Assembly (NCBI GenBank): GCA_964616755.1
Contig: CAZTSI010000001.1
Location: forward strand, 1 to 64,000
Length of the DNA stretch: 64,000 nucleotides
Origin: CAYNFR01 sp964616755
Lineage (GTDB): Bacteria; Bacteroidota; Bacteroidia; Chitinophagales; Saprospiraceae
Direction of reading: 5' to 3'
The notes beneath the pieces were generated by a model. That model had not been told where the DNA came from, made no database searches, and saw only the letters and a program-made list of their open reading frames with translations. A program made the position numbers and the translations under genes. Below are positions 9,350-18,808 of the stretch, piece after piece; the first letter of the stretch is position 1; each line of letters begins with the position of its first letter.

Positions 9350-10048
9350 ATGGGAGCAAGTAATATTTGGTATCTCGAGAATATTGATGCAGAAGGACTG
9401 TTTTGTCCTAATAAGATGGGTGAAAGCGGAAAAGGACACTCCATGCTCAAGTTCAAAAAAGGGGAGTACATTTTTCAACCTAGTGAGGCTGCCAATCATA
9501 TCTACTATATAGCCTCAGGTCGTGTTAAAATCGGCAATGAAAGTGATGGGGATAAGAGTATGACCAAGGCAATTCTTCAAGAGGGAGAAATCTTTGGCGA
9601 ACTAGCTGTGATCGGAGAGCTTACACATCGCGACTATGCGCAAGCCCTCATCGATACGGAGATCTGTACGATGACACGTGAAGTAATGAATCAATTGTAT
9701 GTCGACCGTCATCCATTCGTTAAAGTGCTGTATAAATTGATTGGCAATCGTGCTATAGAGATGGAAAAACGCCTTGAGTCTTTGGTGTTCAAAGATTCGA
9801 AAAGTAGAATATTAGAGTATATCATCGATTTGGCCGATAAAAAAGGACAGCGCGTAGGCTACGAATGGGTGGTGCGTAGCTTTATTACCCACCAAGAAAT
9901 CGCCAACTTAACAGCCACTAGCCGCCAAACAGTCACTACCCTACTCAATGATCTTCGCACAAAAAACATTCTCACATTCGACCGACGTCGATTATTGATC
10001 CGTGACTTAGAGGCATTAAGAAATCAATTAGACAGCAAGGAATCATAA
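9350..10048 (+). CDS. Crp/Fnr family transcriptional regulator
   Basis: 232 aa from the ATG at 9350. The N-terminal cyclic-nucleotide-binding jelly roll (KKGEYIFQPSEAANHIYYIASGRVKIG, shown here only as a region at about residues 38-64, with GEIFGELAVIG following) is joined by a long helix to a C-terminal winged helix (ITHQEIANLTATSRQTV). No cysteine pattern for an Fe-S Fnr is visible, and the canonical Crp cAMP-contact RS/T motif is not evident, so the ligand is open. The frame extends to 9248, but family alignment favours 9350; ATG 9329 is an alternative. pyrD follows after 4 bp, so the two are probably cotranscribed. Confidence 0.88.
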   Translation: MGASNIWYLENIDAEGLFCPNKMGESGKGHSMLKFKKGEYIFQPSEAANHIYYIASGRVKIGNESDGDKSMTKAILQEGEIFGELAVIGELTHRDYAQALIDTEICTMTREVMNQLYVDRHPFVKVLYKLIGNRAIEMEKRLESLVFKDSKSRILEYIIDLADKKGQRVGYEWVVRSFITHQEIANLTATSRQTVTTLLNDLRTKNILTFDRRRLLIRDLEALRNQLDSKES

Positions 10049-10052
10049 GCGT

Positions 10053-11108
10053 ATGTACCGACTCATTAGCTCAATGTTGTTTCTATTGCCTGCGGAGACG
10101 GCACATTATTTCTCCATGAATATGCTGCGCTTGGCGCTGCGAATTCCCATCCTAAGCCATACTCTACGTACTCTTTGGCAATTCGATCATCCGTTATTGG
10201 AAACCAAATTTCTAGGCCTACACCTTAAGAATCCGATTGGGGTAGCGGCAGGATTTGACAAAAATGGCGAATACATAGCCGAATTAGCTTCTATGGGTTT
10301 TGGATTTATAGAAGTGGGCACGGTCACCCCCCTAGCCCAAGAAGGCAACTCGAAGCCGAGACTCTTTCGATTAAAAAAGGATCGCGCGATTATCAATCGA
10401 ATGGGTTTTAACAATCATGGTGTAGATGCACTCGTCTCGAGACTCCAACAAATCAAGCGCGGCGAAATCATCATCGGAGGAAATATTGGCAAGAATAAAC
10501 AAACCCCAAATGAACGCGCGCACGAAGATTATATCATCTGTTTAGAGAAGCTCTATGATCATGTAGATTATTTCGTGATAAATCTGAGTTCGCCCAATAC
10601 ACCCGGCCTTAGAGAATTGCAGGAAAAAGAGCCCCTCAAAAAACTCTTGACCCTTTTGATCCATTATCGCAATCAACAAAGTGTAAGACGCCCACTTTTG
10701 CTCAAAATAGCACCAGATTTATCCTCTTCGCAGCTCATAGATGTTATAGAAATCGCCAGCGAACTTCAACTCGACGGGCTGATTGCTACGAATACGACTC
10801 TGTCTCGAGAAGGACTTCGAACAGACGCCACACAAGTGCATCAAATCGGCATGGGTGGGCTGAGCGGTGATCCTCTTTTTGAGCTTTCTACTCAAATTCT
10901 TCAACAAATCAGCTTGCTAAACCGTGCCGGCCTGGGCATCATAGGGGTTGGAGGCATTTCATCGGCTGAGCAGGCACTGGAGAAAATGAAAGCTGGTGCG
11001 GAGCTCATTCAGGTGTACAGTGGCTTTATCTATGAGGGGCCAATGTTGATCAAGCGAATTAAAAAAACGTTGATCAATACAAATCCGCGTATCCGCACAT
11101 CGCATTGA
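10053..11108 (+). CDS. pyrD: dihydroorotate dehydrogenase (quinone), class 2
   Basis: 351 aa. Fourth step of UMP synthesis: oxidises dihydroorotate to orotate with electron transfer to membrane quinone through FMN. Visible are the class-2 N-terminal membrane-associating helices (YRLISSMLFLLPAETAH), the FMN-binding NPIGVAAGFDKNGE, the active-site NLSSPNTPGLRELQ with the catalytic serine, TNTTLSREGL, and the C-terminal GVGGISSAEQALEKMKAGA phosphate-binding loop. The start at 10053 is 4 bp after the regulator gene. An in-frame ATG at residue 8 is less likely. Confidence 0.96.
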   Translation: MYRLISSMLFLLPAETAHYFSMNMLRLALRIPILSHTLRTLWQFDHPLLETKFLGLHLKNPIGVAAGFDKNGEYIAELASMGFGFIEVGTVTPLAQEGNSKPRLFRLKKDRAIINRMGFNNHGVDALVSRLQQIKRGEIIIGGNIGKNKQTPNERAHEDYIICLEKLYDHVDYFVINLSSPNTPGLRELQEKEPLKKLLTLLIHYRNQQSVRRPLLLKIAPDLSSSQLIDVIEIASELQLDGLIATNTTLSREGLRTDATQVHQIGMGGLSGDPLFELSTQILQQISLLNRAGLGIIGVGGISSAEQALEKMKAGAELIQVYSGFIYEGPMLIKRIKKTLINTNPRIRTSH

Positions 11109-11164
11109 GCTGAATGCTGAGATATAGCCTCATTTCTTGAATATCGAGATTTTTACAAAGTATG

Positions 11165-12355
11165 TCATTGGCGCTTTCTAGCATTTGCCCAAAGCGCTAA
11201 TAATGGCCCTATGGCCAAGATCATCATGACATACTGTATCTCTTTCCAATGATTTAAGAATGAGACCAATTCGATACAAAGAAAGGTGACAAAGAAACCG
11301 ACACAATTGACAAAAACAATCGCACTTCCTTTACTCTCTGCTTGTGCAGTTTGCGCTACGATAGTCGCAAACTGGGGAGAATCAGGAATAACAAAAAAGC
11401 CCCACACCAATAAAAATGCATAAAACAAAAAGAAAGAGTTTTGAAGAAATATAAGCGCTACCACACAACAACAAAAGCATGAAACCAAAAGCGATGAATA
11501 AGCAACTGTCTTTGCGCCACGCCGAAGCGATAGGTAACCGCCCAAAACGCAAGAAATGCTGCCAACAAACAACACGAGAAAAGAAAGAAAGGAGACGTTC
11601 ACTGCCGCCATGTGATGATACTCTACATAGCTAGAAATCAGTAATGGTACAAAGGCCCAAAATGCATAAAGCTCCCACATATGGCCAAAATAGCCCAAGG
11701 CAGCATTGCGAAATTGACGATCAGCAAAGCCAATGCCATGCAAACTAAATGGCGCGGGAGAGGTATTCTTTGTCGAAGGCAACACTAGCAATTTGACCAT
11801 AATCCCTCCGATCATTGCGAAGAAGGAAGTAGCAATGATCACGAACTGCCAAGGCCATTGAACGCCTATGGCCTTTAATAAATGTGGCGCAGCTGTTCCT
11901 AGCACTAATGCCCCAACCAAGTAACCCATTGCACTGCCAAGACCAGTTTTACTTTCGTCAGCCACTATTCTGATACCTACAGGATAAATACCCGCTAGCG
12001 CAAATCCTGTAAAAAATCGCGCTCCGAGGATACTCAGCAAATTCAAGTCTGGAATAAGCAAGAGCACATTGAACGCAGAGCCAAAACAACAACTCCACAT
12101 AAATACATCCGTTGAGCTATGTCTGTCAGCAAGCTTAAAAATAGCAACTATCCATGTGCCCACAACGAAACCAAGTTGAACAGCGCTACTAGAATGACCG
12201 ATGATTTGTGTAACATTTTGAAAGCCTTGGACGATATCCGTGATGACCGCGTTGCCTGCAAACCATAGAGAGGTGCCCAAGAACTGAGCGAATACGATAA
12301 TCCAGAGTGTTTTACTCTTTCCCACTGAGGGATTGCTGGTAGATAATAGTGCCAT
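11165..12355 (-). CDS. MFS transporter
   Basis: 396 aa with about 12 predicted membrane helices in two halves. The cytoplasmic loop 2-3 has the form FKLADRHSS, a weak version of the MFS GxLaDrxGrr motif, and ARFFTGFALAGIYPVG matches the helix-4/5 region of major-facilitator permeases. The middle contains GYFGHMWELYAFWAF, common in a Bacteroidota MFS subgroup. The substrate cannot be inferred. Transcribed alone, convergent with pyrD and divergent from the thioredoxin-like gene. Confidence 0.85.
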   Translation of the reverse strand: MALLSTSNPSVGKSKTLWIIVFAQFLGTSLWFAGNAVITDIVQGFQNVTQIIGHSSSAVQLGFVVGTWIVAIFKLADRHSSTDVFMWSCCFGSAFNVLLLIPDLNLLSILGARFFTGFALAGIYPVGIRIVADESKTGLGSAMGYLVGALVLGTAAPHLLKAIGVQWPWQFVIIATSFFAMIGGIMVKLLVLPSTKNTSPAPFSLHGIGFADRQFRNAALGYFGHMWELYAFWAFVPLLISSYVEYHHMAAVNVSFLSFLVLFVGSISCVLGGYLSLRRGAKTVAYSSLLVSCFCCCVVALIFLQNSFFLFYAFLLVWGFFVIPDSPQFATIVAQTAQAESKGSAIVFVNCVGFFVTFLCIELVSFLNHWKEIQYVMMILAIGPLLALWANARKRQ

Positions 12356-12571
12356 ACCTTGATAATTTAGCCTTTAGTGCCATCCCAAAAAATAGTCGAC
12401 CGCAAAGTATCCTCATAATGTTCGTATACTTGAGTTCGAGTATCACCGATTGGTCTCATCAATTGTCATACCACAGACAATACCGAGAGTATTGCGCACA
12501 AAATAGAGAGATAGGACGGATAAAACATAAACCTTCTTTAACCGACGTATCTTCACGTAAATAAATATTGA

Positions 12572-13189
12572 ATGATGTTCAAACAAATGACTCCACAAAT
12601 GCCCCATAGACTTCTGGCGATGTTCATAGTCTTACTTAGCTTCCAAGTAAACGCCCAAGTGGCGGATACTCCCGAAAACATTTGCCCCATACTCATCAGT
12701 GAGACGTTACCGTCTATAGAAGTATATGCGAAAGACAATAAAGCGCACGACATAAGAAAATTGATCACGCAGCCGACTGTTTTAATTTTCTATCGTGGAG
12801 GCTGGTGTCCGTATTGCACAAGACATCTCTCTGAACTCGTCGAAATAGAAGACAAAATAGCCTCCCTCGGTTATCAAGTAATAGCCATTAGTCCTGAGGA
12901 TGTCCCCAATATTGAAAATGTAGAGGCACCATTGCAACAAAAAATAAAAGTATACGCTGACAAACATGGCAACCTAATCAAAGCTCTCGGCATTGCCTTT
13001 ACTCCAAACGACCGAACACTAGGCCATATGATCAAAAAAAGCTTGGGCACGGTCGCAGAGCTATTACCGGTACCTACAGTGTTGATCGTTGACCAAGAGG
13101 CTAAAGTGCAATTCAGCTTCATCAATCCAGATTATACCACTCGCTTGTCGGGTAAATTTTTATTATCGGTTTTGAATGGGTTAGAATGA
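12572..13189 (+). CDS. secreted AhpC/TSA-type peroxiredoxin-like protein
   Basis: 205 aa. An N-terminal signal peptide (MPHRLLAMFIVLLSFQVNAQ from an internal Met) precedes a thioredoxin-fold AhpC/TSA domain containing the redox motif FYRGGWCPYCTRHL (CxxC) and the VPTVLIVDQE strand typical of this family. Likely periplasmic or surface thiol-disulfide or peroxide chemistry. The exact substrate is unknown. Starts considered: 12572 (first ATG), the adjacent ATG 12575, and ATGs at residues 6 and 10; the one at residue 10 gives the most compact signal peptide. A monocistronic unit. Confidence 0.87.
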   Translation: MMFKQMTPQMPHRLLAMFIVLLSFQVNAQVADTPENICPILISETLPSIEVYAKDNKAHDIRKLITQPTVLIFYRGGWCPYCTRHLSELVEIEDKIASLGYQVIAISPEDVPNIENVEAPLQQKIKVYADKHGNLIKALGIAFTPNDRTLGHMIKKSLGTVAELLPVPTVLIVDQEAKVQFSFINPDYTTRLSGKFLLSVLNGLE

Positions 13190-13394
13190 TGAAGTTGAAT
13201 TTTTGGATAAGCCCAATTAAAATCCTCCATGCATTATTGCCATTATTTTATCATTTCGAAATTTTAAATTTTACATCACTTTCCTTCTATTCTGAGGGGG
13301 TAGATAGAAATATTATTAAAAAAACAGGTTTGCTAATTTGACCTTGTCTCCTTTTCTGTAAATAAGAAGTCAAAAATTTTCACCATTATTTTCT

Positions 13395-15719
13395 CTATAT
13401 ATTCACACTAATTCCGATCACAATATTGCGACCAAGATCATTGGCAAAATATCGTTGTCTATTGAGATATTCACGAAATGAAACATTTAATACGTTATCA
13501 ACCCGAATAAATAGACGCGAATTGAAGGTAGAAAGTTGAATATCCGTAGAATATTTTAACCCCATTAAACCATAGGCTGGTGGAGGTAAAAGGAAATCCT
13601 GCTCCTCCAAAATTGACCCTTGATTGAAGACATATTTATAATTTAATTGCAACGCAGAATGATTAAAAAAGACATTTCCTCTTTTCATCGATGGCGGCCA
13701 TTCGTATTTTAAACTTGCGGCTATATTGTTAGAAGGAATATTGATTAATGGCAATTGCTGTGAACGATCTCTGCCTCGGATAAAACTATAATTGAAGCGC
13801 GATGAAAAGCGATCTGATATAATATACTGCCCTGATAAATCTATCCCAGAGATAGTCGCATTGGTCTGTTGATATGCAAATAATGGAAAGGCCCCACGGA
13901 TGGTTAGCCGAAGTTCGCGTTGTGGTTGTAAATAGATATAATCCGCAATAATCTGATGATAAAGAAGCGCCTCAAAACTCAAGCGTTGTTTGATTTTACC
14001 TTGGAGACTCAGGGTGGACTTTATCGATTCTTCGCGCTGCAAGTTTGGGTTTCCTTCTTCGATGCCACTCACTCCTTGATGTAAACCGCCACTATACAGT
14101 TCATTGATGGCGGGGTTTCGAGTGGCATAGCCCAAATTATAGGTGAGACTGAGTTGTTCGCTCAGCGCGAAGTTCGTGCCGACGGATCCACTAATATTGT
14201 GAAAATTGTTGTTCAATCGTGCTATCGTTCGGGGCGTTGTATTTGTGATTGTTACTGCTTGCTGATGGAAATAATCATATCGTAAACCTCCTTCCCATTG
14301 CCATTTTTTGTGACGTTTATGTGCCAAGAAGTACGTCCCTGATTCTAGCGAAACGTAGTCTGGGATCAATGGCAAGATTCCGGTCTCAGGATTATTGGTA
14401 TTGTCAACGGCATTCATCTGTACGCCTATATCTATCTTCCAATCTTTATCCGTCTCTTGATGCCACTTAGTCTCTAAATAGGCTGAGTATTGTTGTAAAC
14501 TTAGCGCTGGCACTTCGCTACGCCCAGATCTGCGGACGTCAAACTCTTTACGAGTATTGATTTGTCCAGCCATGATGATTTCGAACCAAGTATTTTCATG
14601 CTTAAAATACTTAGTAGCTAACTTTAGCAAATGATGATTGACCTCTTGTCGTGGTGACTCTAGGCGATATGAAAAATCTTCTTCCGTAAAAAAAGGTTGC
14701 TCTCTAACAAAGGCATTCTCAAGATCTGTCAGATTTCCCACATGTCCACCGCGCAGCACGCCAAGGCTGGTGTTAAAACTGCTGGCATATAATTCTGAAA
14801 ACCATTTATTGGCAAACGTTTTTTCTAATTGCAATGCGAGATTTCTTTCACTACTGCCTGTGTTTCGTAAGAAATACTCAGGAGCCGACCTGTCGCCTGT
14901 TTTCTTAAGCGTACCATTGATTTTCCAAGCTAGTTCTGGTGAGTATTTTTGCATTTGAAGGTTTAATCCATGACTCCTGCCGTTTGACTCAAAAAAGTAA
15001 CTTGCTTTACCGTGCAGATGGGGCTCTTTGTCAATTTTGCCCGGCTCCACAAGGATGACGCTGCCTAGATTAGCACCTGGATACGCCAATGCACTGACAG
15101 ATTTTATGACCCGAATGCGATTAGCCACTAGCGGATCGATTTCTGGACTATGATCATTGCCCCATTGTTGTCCGCTTTGGGCTATTCCATTGTTGAGGAT
15201 GGCAAGGCGATTACCATATAAACCATGCACTACGGGCTTAGCAATACCGGCTCCATTTTTTAATGACTGTACTCCTGATATATTTTCAAGTAAGGTAGAT
15301 AAGTTTTGGTCAAGATTGTCAGCAATCAGTTCTTTTACAATGGATTGTGTGCTCTGAATAGTGGCTGTGCTGGGCTGTCCTTTTACCAAAATACCTTCTA
15401 TTTGGGTGGCATGATGATCCATGCGAATGCGCAGCGTAGTATCTCTCTCTAATAAAATGTGGAGATTCTGAGGGGTGCAGCCTAAGTGGCTAAAGGTAAG
15501 GTGATAAGATCCAGCGCAAAGTTCCGTAAGTTGAAACCATCCCGATGTATCCGTGGTGACACCCGACTGCTGCTCCTGGACAAAAATATTGACATAAACT
15601 AACGGAAAACCCGTACTGGCATCTGACACTTCACCTCGAATCGAATATTCGCATGTCTGAGCAAATGCAAGTACGGGTCCTACAACAATGACAAGTAAGA
15701 GATATAGTTTATTGAACAT
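13395..15719 (-). CDS. TonB-dependent outer-membrane receptor, probable zinc (ZnuD-like)
   Basis: 774 aa. Signal peptide (to about residue 21), a carboxypeptidase-D regulatory-like domain (YSIRGEVSDASTGFPLVYV, about 25-110), a plug domain (about 125-230, including VHGLYGNRLAILNNGI and GQQWGNDHSPEIDP), then a 22-strand-type barrel ending with an aromatic-poor terminus. The plug resembles the ZnuD group. The gene overlaps by 11 bp the upstream lipoprotein of a family often paired with such receptors, and both sit under a Zur-like operator. Zinc as the substrate is therefore an inference from family resemblance and regulation; siderophore or heme transport is less likely. Confidence 0.88.
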   Translation of the reverse strand: MFNKLYLLLVIVVGPVLAFAQTCEYSIRGEVSDASTGFPLVYVNIFVQEQQSGVTTDTSGWFQLTELCAGSYHLTFSHLGCTPQNLHILLERDTTLRIRMDHHATQIEGILVKGQPSTATIQSTQSIVKELIADNLDQNLSTLLENISGVQSLKNGAGIAKPVVHGLYGNRLAILNNGIAQSGQQWGNDHSPEIDPLVANRIRVIKSVSALAYPGANLGSVILVEPGKIDKEPHLHGKASYFFESNGRSHGLNLQMQKYSPELAWKINGTLKKTGDRSAPEYFLRNTGSSERNLALQLEKTFANKWFSELYASSFNTSLGVLRGGHVGNLTDLENAFVREQPFFTEEDFSYRLESPRQEVNHHLLKLATKYFKHENTWFEIIMAGQINTRKEFDVRRSGRSEVPALSLQQYSAYLETKWHQETDKDWKIDIGVQMNAVDNTNNPETGILPLIPDYVSLESGTYFLAHKRHKKWQWEGGLRYDYFHQQAVTITNTTPRTIARLNNNFHNISGSVGTNFALSEQLSLTYNLGYATRNPAINELYSGGLHQGVSGIEEGNPNLQREESIKSTLSLQGKIKQRLSFEALLYHQIIADYIYLQPQRELRLTIRGAFPLFAYQQTNATISGIDLSGQYIISDRFSSRFNYSFIRGRDRSQQLPLINIPSNNIAASLKYEWPPSMKRGNVFFNHSALQLNYKYVFNQGSILEEQDFLLPPPAYGLMGLKYSTDIQLSTFNSRLFIRVDNVLNVSFREYLNRQRYFANDLGRNIVIGISVNI

Positions 15720-16269
15720 TTACATTAAAGGTGACTTCAATATCCGTCTCGCCACCTGCATTTGCAATGTTGCCAGCCGAAACACCTGAGGCCGTTTTAT
15801 TAGGTTCGTGCCTCAATATAATGGTTATATTACCACTGCCAGCCGTAGTGGTGGTAAGTTTTGTCTTTAGTCCAACTGGGTTGCCGCCTCCATCGCTATC
15901 GTCATAACTTATGGTGAGCCCGCTCACCGAACTGGTAAAGAAAAACTGATGTTCAGCATCTTCCTCTTCGATCTCCTCGGTGATCTCCTCTGCTGGGCTT
16001 TCTTGCTCATTTAATAGTCGAATTGCACCTGCATATGTTTTGTTGGCCTGAAGCGTGCCCCCTGTGATGGTTGGTGCATTGCCCCCATCCCCATCTAAGT
16101 CTCTAAATGTAAGTGTTACAGTCGTGCCGCCTCCTTCAGGCACTAAGATATAGAACAAGGTAGTGATGAGTTCTTCTTCATTGGGGATCTCTGGATCGTC
16201 TTTATCACATGCTGTGAAGGCTAGAGAACTGATGAACAAAATTGCAAGTAATCGAATAATCTTAGTCAT
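15709..16269 (-). CDS. surface lipoprotein paired with TonB receptor, acidic metal-binding candidate
   Basis: 186 aa from the ATG at 16269. Lipoprotein signal peptide with lipobox FTAC (Cys21). The mature part is a beta-rich domain with two conserved-looking stretches, TFRDLDGDGGNAP and TISYDDSDGGGNP, and an acidic run at about residues 88-107 (AEEITEEIEEEDAEH) containing a His. I recognise this as a Bacteroidota family that accompanies ZnuD-like receptors, but I do not know a tested function. It could capture metal at the surface. First gene of the operon, overlapping the receptor by 11 bp. The frame to 16311 runs through the operator and promoter, so the longer start is excluded. Confidence 0.85.
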   Translation of the reverse strand: MTKIIRLLAILFISSLAFTACDKDDPEIPNEEELITTLFYILVPEGGGTTVTLTFRDLDGDGGNAPTITGGTLQANKTYAGAIRLLNEQESPAEEITEEIEEEDAEHQFFFTSSVSGLTISYDDSDGGGNPVGLKTKLTTTTAGSGNITIILRHEPNKTASGVSAGNIANAGGETDIEVTFNVNVQ

Positions 16270-16291
16270 GATATTATGTTTGTTTAGGGCG

Positions 16292-16323
16292 CAAAGATAT
16301 ATTAAATGCAACTTTGTTGCAAA
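16292..16323 (-). promoter_or_regulatory. Bacteroidota-type promoter of the lipoprotein/receptor operon
   Basis: On the minus strand, TTTG (16320-16323) is followed by a 20-nt spacer and TATCTTTG (16292-16299), a near-ideal match to the TTTG / TAnnTTTG primary-sigma promoter of this phylum. Transcription would begin about 15 nt before the ATG at 16269, leaving a very short leader. Confidence 0.75.
16307..16321. promoter_or_regulatory. perfect inverted repeat, probable Zur-type operator
   Basis: TGCAAC-ttt-GTTGCA: a perfect 6-bp-arm palindrome lying wholly inside the spacer between the two promoter elements and touching the upstream one. A bound protein would block the polymerase. A Fur-family (Zur) repressor is inferred from the genes controlled. 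No zur gene lies in the window. Confidence 0.6.
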
Positions 16324-16850
16324 TATTTGTACATTTATTGATTAATTATGACAGAGAGTTTTTGTGAGGTTTCGATAGTCTTATATCGGTTGTGTCACAA
16401 CCTGGTTGCCGTCAAAGTCCACCAATCCTTTCTATTTCCACACGTACATAGGGAATAAAGAATTATGAAAATTTTGTTTGTTTCTCAGAAATCAAGATTG
16501 AAGCTTTGGCTTTGTGTCAAGAAAGTTATTATGTGCTGTTGACACCCACTTCAACTCCACGACGGTCATCAAAATGGTCTCTTGACAGATAGAAAAAATA
16601 GATATAATTGGCCCATGGTTATTTGCCGAAATTAGTAAGTGACTTTTATCCCACTTATAATAACTAAGTCCGTCATTCTTATTTACCACTAAACTACGAA
16701 GAACAAATAAAACATCTAGCTTCCGGTTTACTCTTTGCGTGTATTAATATCAAAGTAAAGCTCCCTATGAAGATGATTTTCTTGGTTCGACTGATTGAGA
16801 CTATCCAAAATAATTGCCCTTGTACTTTTATTTAGGAATGTGCGCAGAGC
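16324..16850. other. intergenic region without a supported gene
   Basis: About 530 bp upstream of the lipoprotein operon promoter and downstream of the dockerin-like protein gene. One 65-codon minus-strand frame (16492-16689) lacks protein-like features. I see no hairpin or RNA gene. Confidence 0.5.
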
Positions 16851-18644
16851 TTATCGAATGTCGACATCCGAAAATATTCCATTATTAATGAGCCATAATG
16901 TTTTGTCTTGCACATTGACGTCTCCATTTAAGTCATAATCTTGGAAGTAGTACCCTGAATGCTTACCATTATCTGCATTCCAAAATGCAATGTCATTGGC
17001 ATTAATATCTTTAGGAGATTCTAAAGCTAGGTGTTGATCTCCATTTCCTGCATACATTGCATAGACGCCTGGGGCAACAAGTTTTTGGCCACTACCTAAT
17101 AATCTTACGTAGGACTGATTCGCTCTAAAGTCGAAACTTAACACCCCGTTTACTACTGAAACGGGCTGAGGTGTCATGATCGGCAAATGATTTCGATGCT
17201 CTACCACAATGTAATAGTTCGTATTCATCAAATCACAGCACGCAAAAAATTCAGTGAAAACCACCTTACCCGAATTGGTTAATAAGGCCGGTTTACGACA
17301 TACCGTAGTAGATGCGTCTATTGAAGTACGCAGACTAACCATAACCCAATCGATGACTTCATCTATATATCGATTGTCACTATTTGCCGGCTGAAATTCA
17401 TTAATATTTTGCCCCTCACGACCATCATAAATCCATGGCACTCCGCCGTATGGGTGACCAGATTTAGTAGCAACTCCAAATACGGTTTTAGGTTTCATCC
17501 CCGGCAGATAACCAAAATTATATAGTCGCTGCTGCATTTGATCCTTATTCGCATTTCCTATCTGCGTCATAGGGCCTTCTAAGTAAACTGAAATATCTAA
17601 AGCTAGGCACATTCGCGTTAGACACGCTTCTGATTGTGGGTCAGGAATACAAGGATCTAAAGGTGCAGGATCTCTAGAATCAACATAGAGATCACCATCT
17701 GTATCCGCTACCCCTAAGGTAAAGGCCTTATAATTATTGGGGATAACTCGATTAGAACTAACAGAACCAGATCCGAATGCCTCTTGAACACTCGTCTGAC
17801 CCAGATTGACCCATTTTGTGCCATCCCAGCCTACCACTATGATGTCTCTAAAATTACTAGTTAGTCGGGCTACATCACTATACCGATTCCAATGCAATGT
17901 AATTCTTGTGGACTGGCCACCAGTCAAGGTCCAAAACTCCTTGTCTTGTACTTTGAAAACATTGAACGCCTTATTCGTTACTAAAAAATTCCCTGGCCTC
18001 GCCCACACCGAACTATCTAGATTTTGCGAATAATACGTAGCTACAAACAGATCAAAATTATTTTCACCTACCACCCCTACCCGAGCCATATGATCTCCAT
18101 CACCGGTCGGAAAGGTAAACGGGCCTGAACCTTGCTTGCGGACAGTGCCATTGATATGACGCTGATCATTAGCGGCTTGATAAGAACTACCCACTCTAAA
18201 TGTTACTCGGTGTGCAGCTATTGTTCGATTCGTCCTTATTATACCATCCTGAAAAGTAAGAGAGGTCTTGATACGCATGTCCGTCTCTAAATTGACACCA
18301 AACCTGTTATTAACAAACAACTTGTTAAACTCAGTCGTACCTGAGCCTAGCAGTTGTGTCTCGGCCGTATCGCAGTGCATTATATGCTCACTACCCTCTC
18401 CATCCCCTATAAAACCTCTATTCTCTAAATTGCCAAAGAGATATAAATTGCCATCATTGACATACTCGCTACTAGCAAAATTGGTAAAATTGCCATAAAT
18501 AGCTTTGTTACCTATATCATCAATGTATACAGCCCCTCTGTTCGAAACTGCCCATCTATTGATTGGACATCTCATCTGTTGAGCGTCCAAGCAGCCTATG
18601 GTAAAGAGTAAGTAGATGATATAAGCAAGACGTGTTGTCATCAA
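16851..18644 (-). CDS. large secreted protein with C-terminal dockerin/EF-hand-like motif
   Basis: 597 aa. A signal peptide (LAYIIYLLFTIGCLDAQ) is followed by beta-rich sequence with no enzyme motif I recognise. The pattern (NGTVRKQGSGPFTFPTGDGD, then FWTLTGG) is common in Bacteroidota surface proteins annotated as adhesins. A calcium-binding-like loop, DTDGDLYVDSRDP, occurs near residue 310. The last 40 residues carry YDLNGDVNVQDKTLWLINNG, which resembles a single EF-hand/dockerin repeat. No type IX secretion C-terminal domain is evident. It is divergent from the repeat-rich gene at 18809, with which it may share control. The function is unknown. Confidence 0.75.
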   Translation of the reverse strand: MMTTRLAYIIYLLFTIGCLDAQQMRCPINRWAVSNRGAVYIDDIGNKAIYGNFTNFASSEYVNDGNLYLFGNLENRGFIGDGEGSEHIMHCDTAETQLLGSGTTEFNKLFVNNRFGVNLETDMRIKTSLTFQDGIIRTNRTIAAHRVTFRVGSSYQAANDQRHINGTVRKQGSGPFTFPTGDGDHMARVGVVGENNFDLFVATYYSQNLDSSVWARPGNFLVTNKAFNVFKVQDKEFWTLTGGQSTRITLHWNRYSDVARLTSNFRDIIVVGWDGTKWVNLGQTSVQEAFGSGSVSSNRVIPNNYKAFTLGVADTDGDLYVDSRDPAPLDPCIPDPQSEACLTRMCLALDISVYLEGPMTQIGNANKDQMQQRLYNFGYLPGMKPKTVFGVATKSGHPYGGVPWIYDGREGQNINEFQPANSDNRYIDEVIDWVMVSLRTSIDASTTVCRKPALLTNSGKVVFTEFFACCDLMNTNYYIVVEHRNHLPIMTPQPVSVVNGVLSFDFRANQSYVRLLGSGQKLVAPGVYAMYAGNGDQHLALESPKDINANDIAFWNADNGKHSGYYFQDYDLNGDVNVQDKTLWLINNGIFSDVDIR

Positions 18645-18808
18645 TTTAATTGGGCTAAAAGACTAATCACATCTATCAAGTATCACAAAATGTGCCAATT
18701 ATGTATTACAATAAATATTAATATAAAAAAATGAATAATTCGTGGTAAAAAACACGGGTTTGTGGATCTATATAATAGCTCAAATATCAACCTATGCAAA
18801 TCTCTATT

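Noticed and set aside
12349..12768. Small frames between the MFS and thioredoxin-like genes
   Set aside because: They overlap the ends of real genes on the opposite strand and lack motifs.
16492..16689. 65-codon minus-strand frame upstream of the zinc operon
   Set aside because: No signal peptide, motif or promoter; composition not protein-like.
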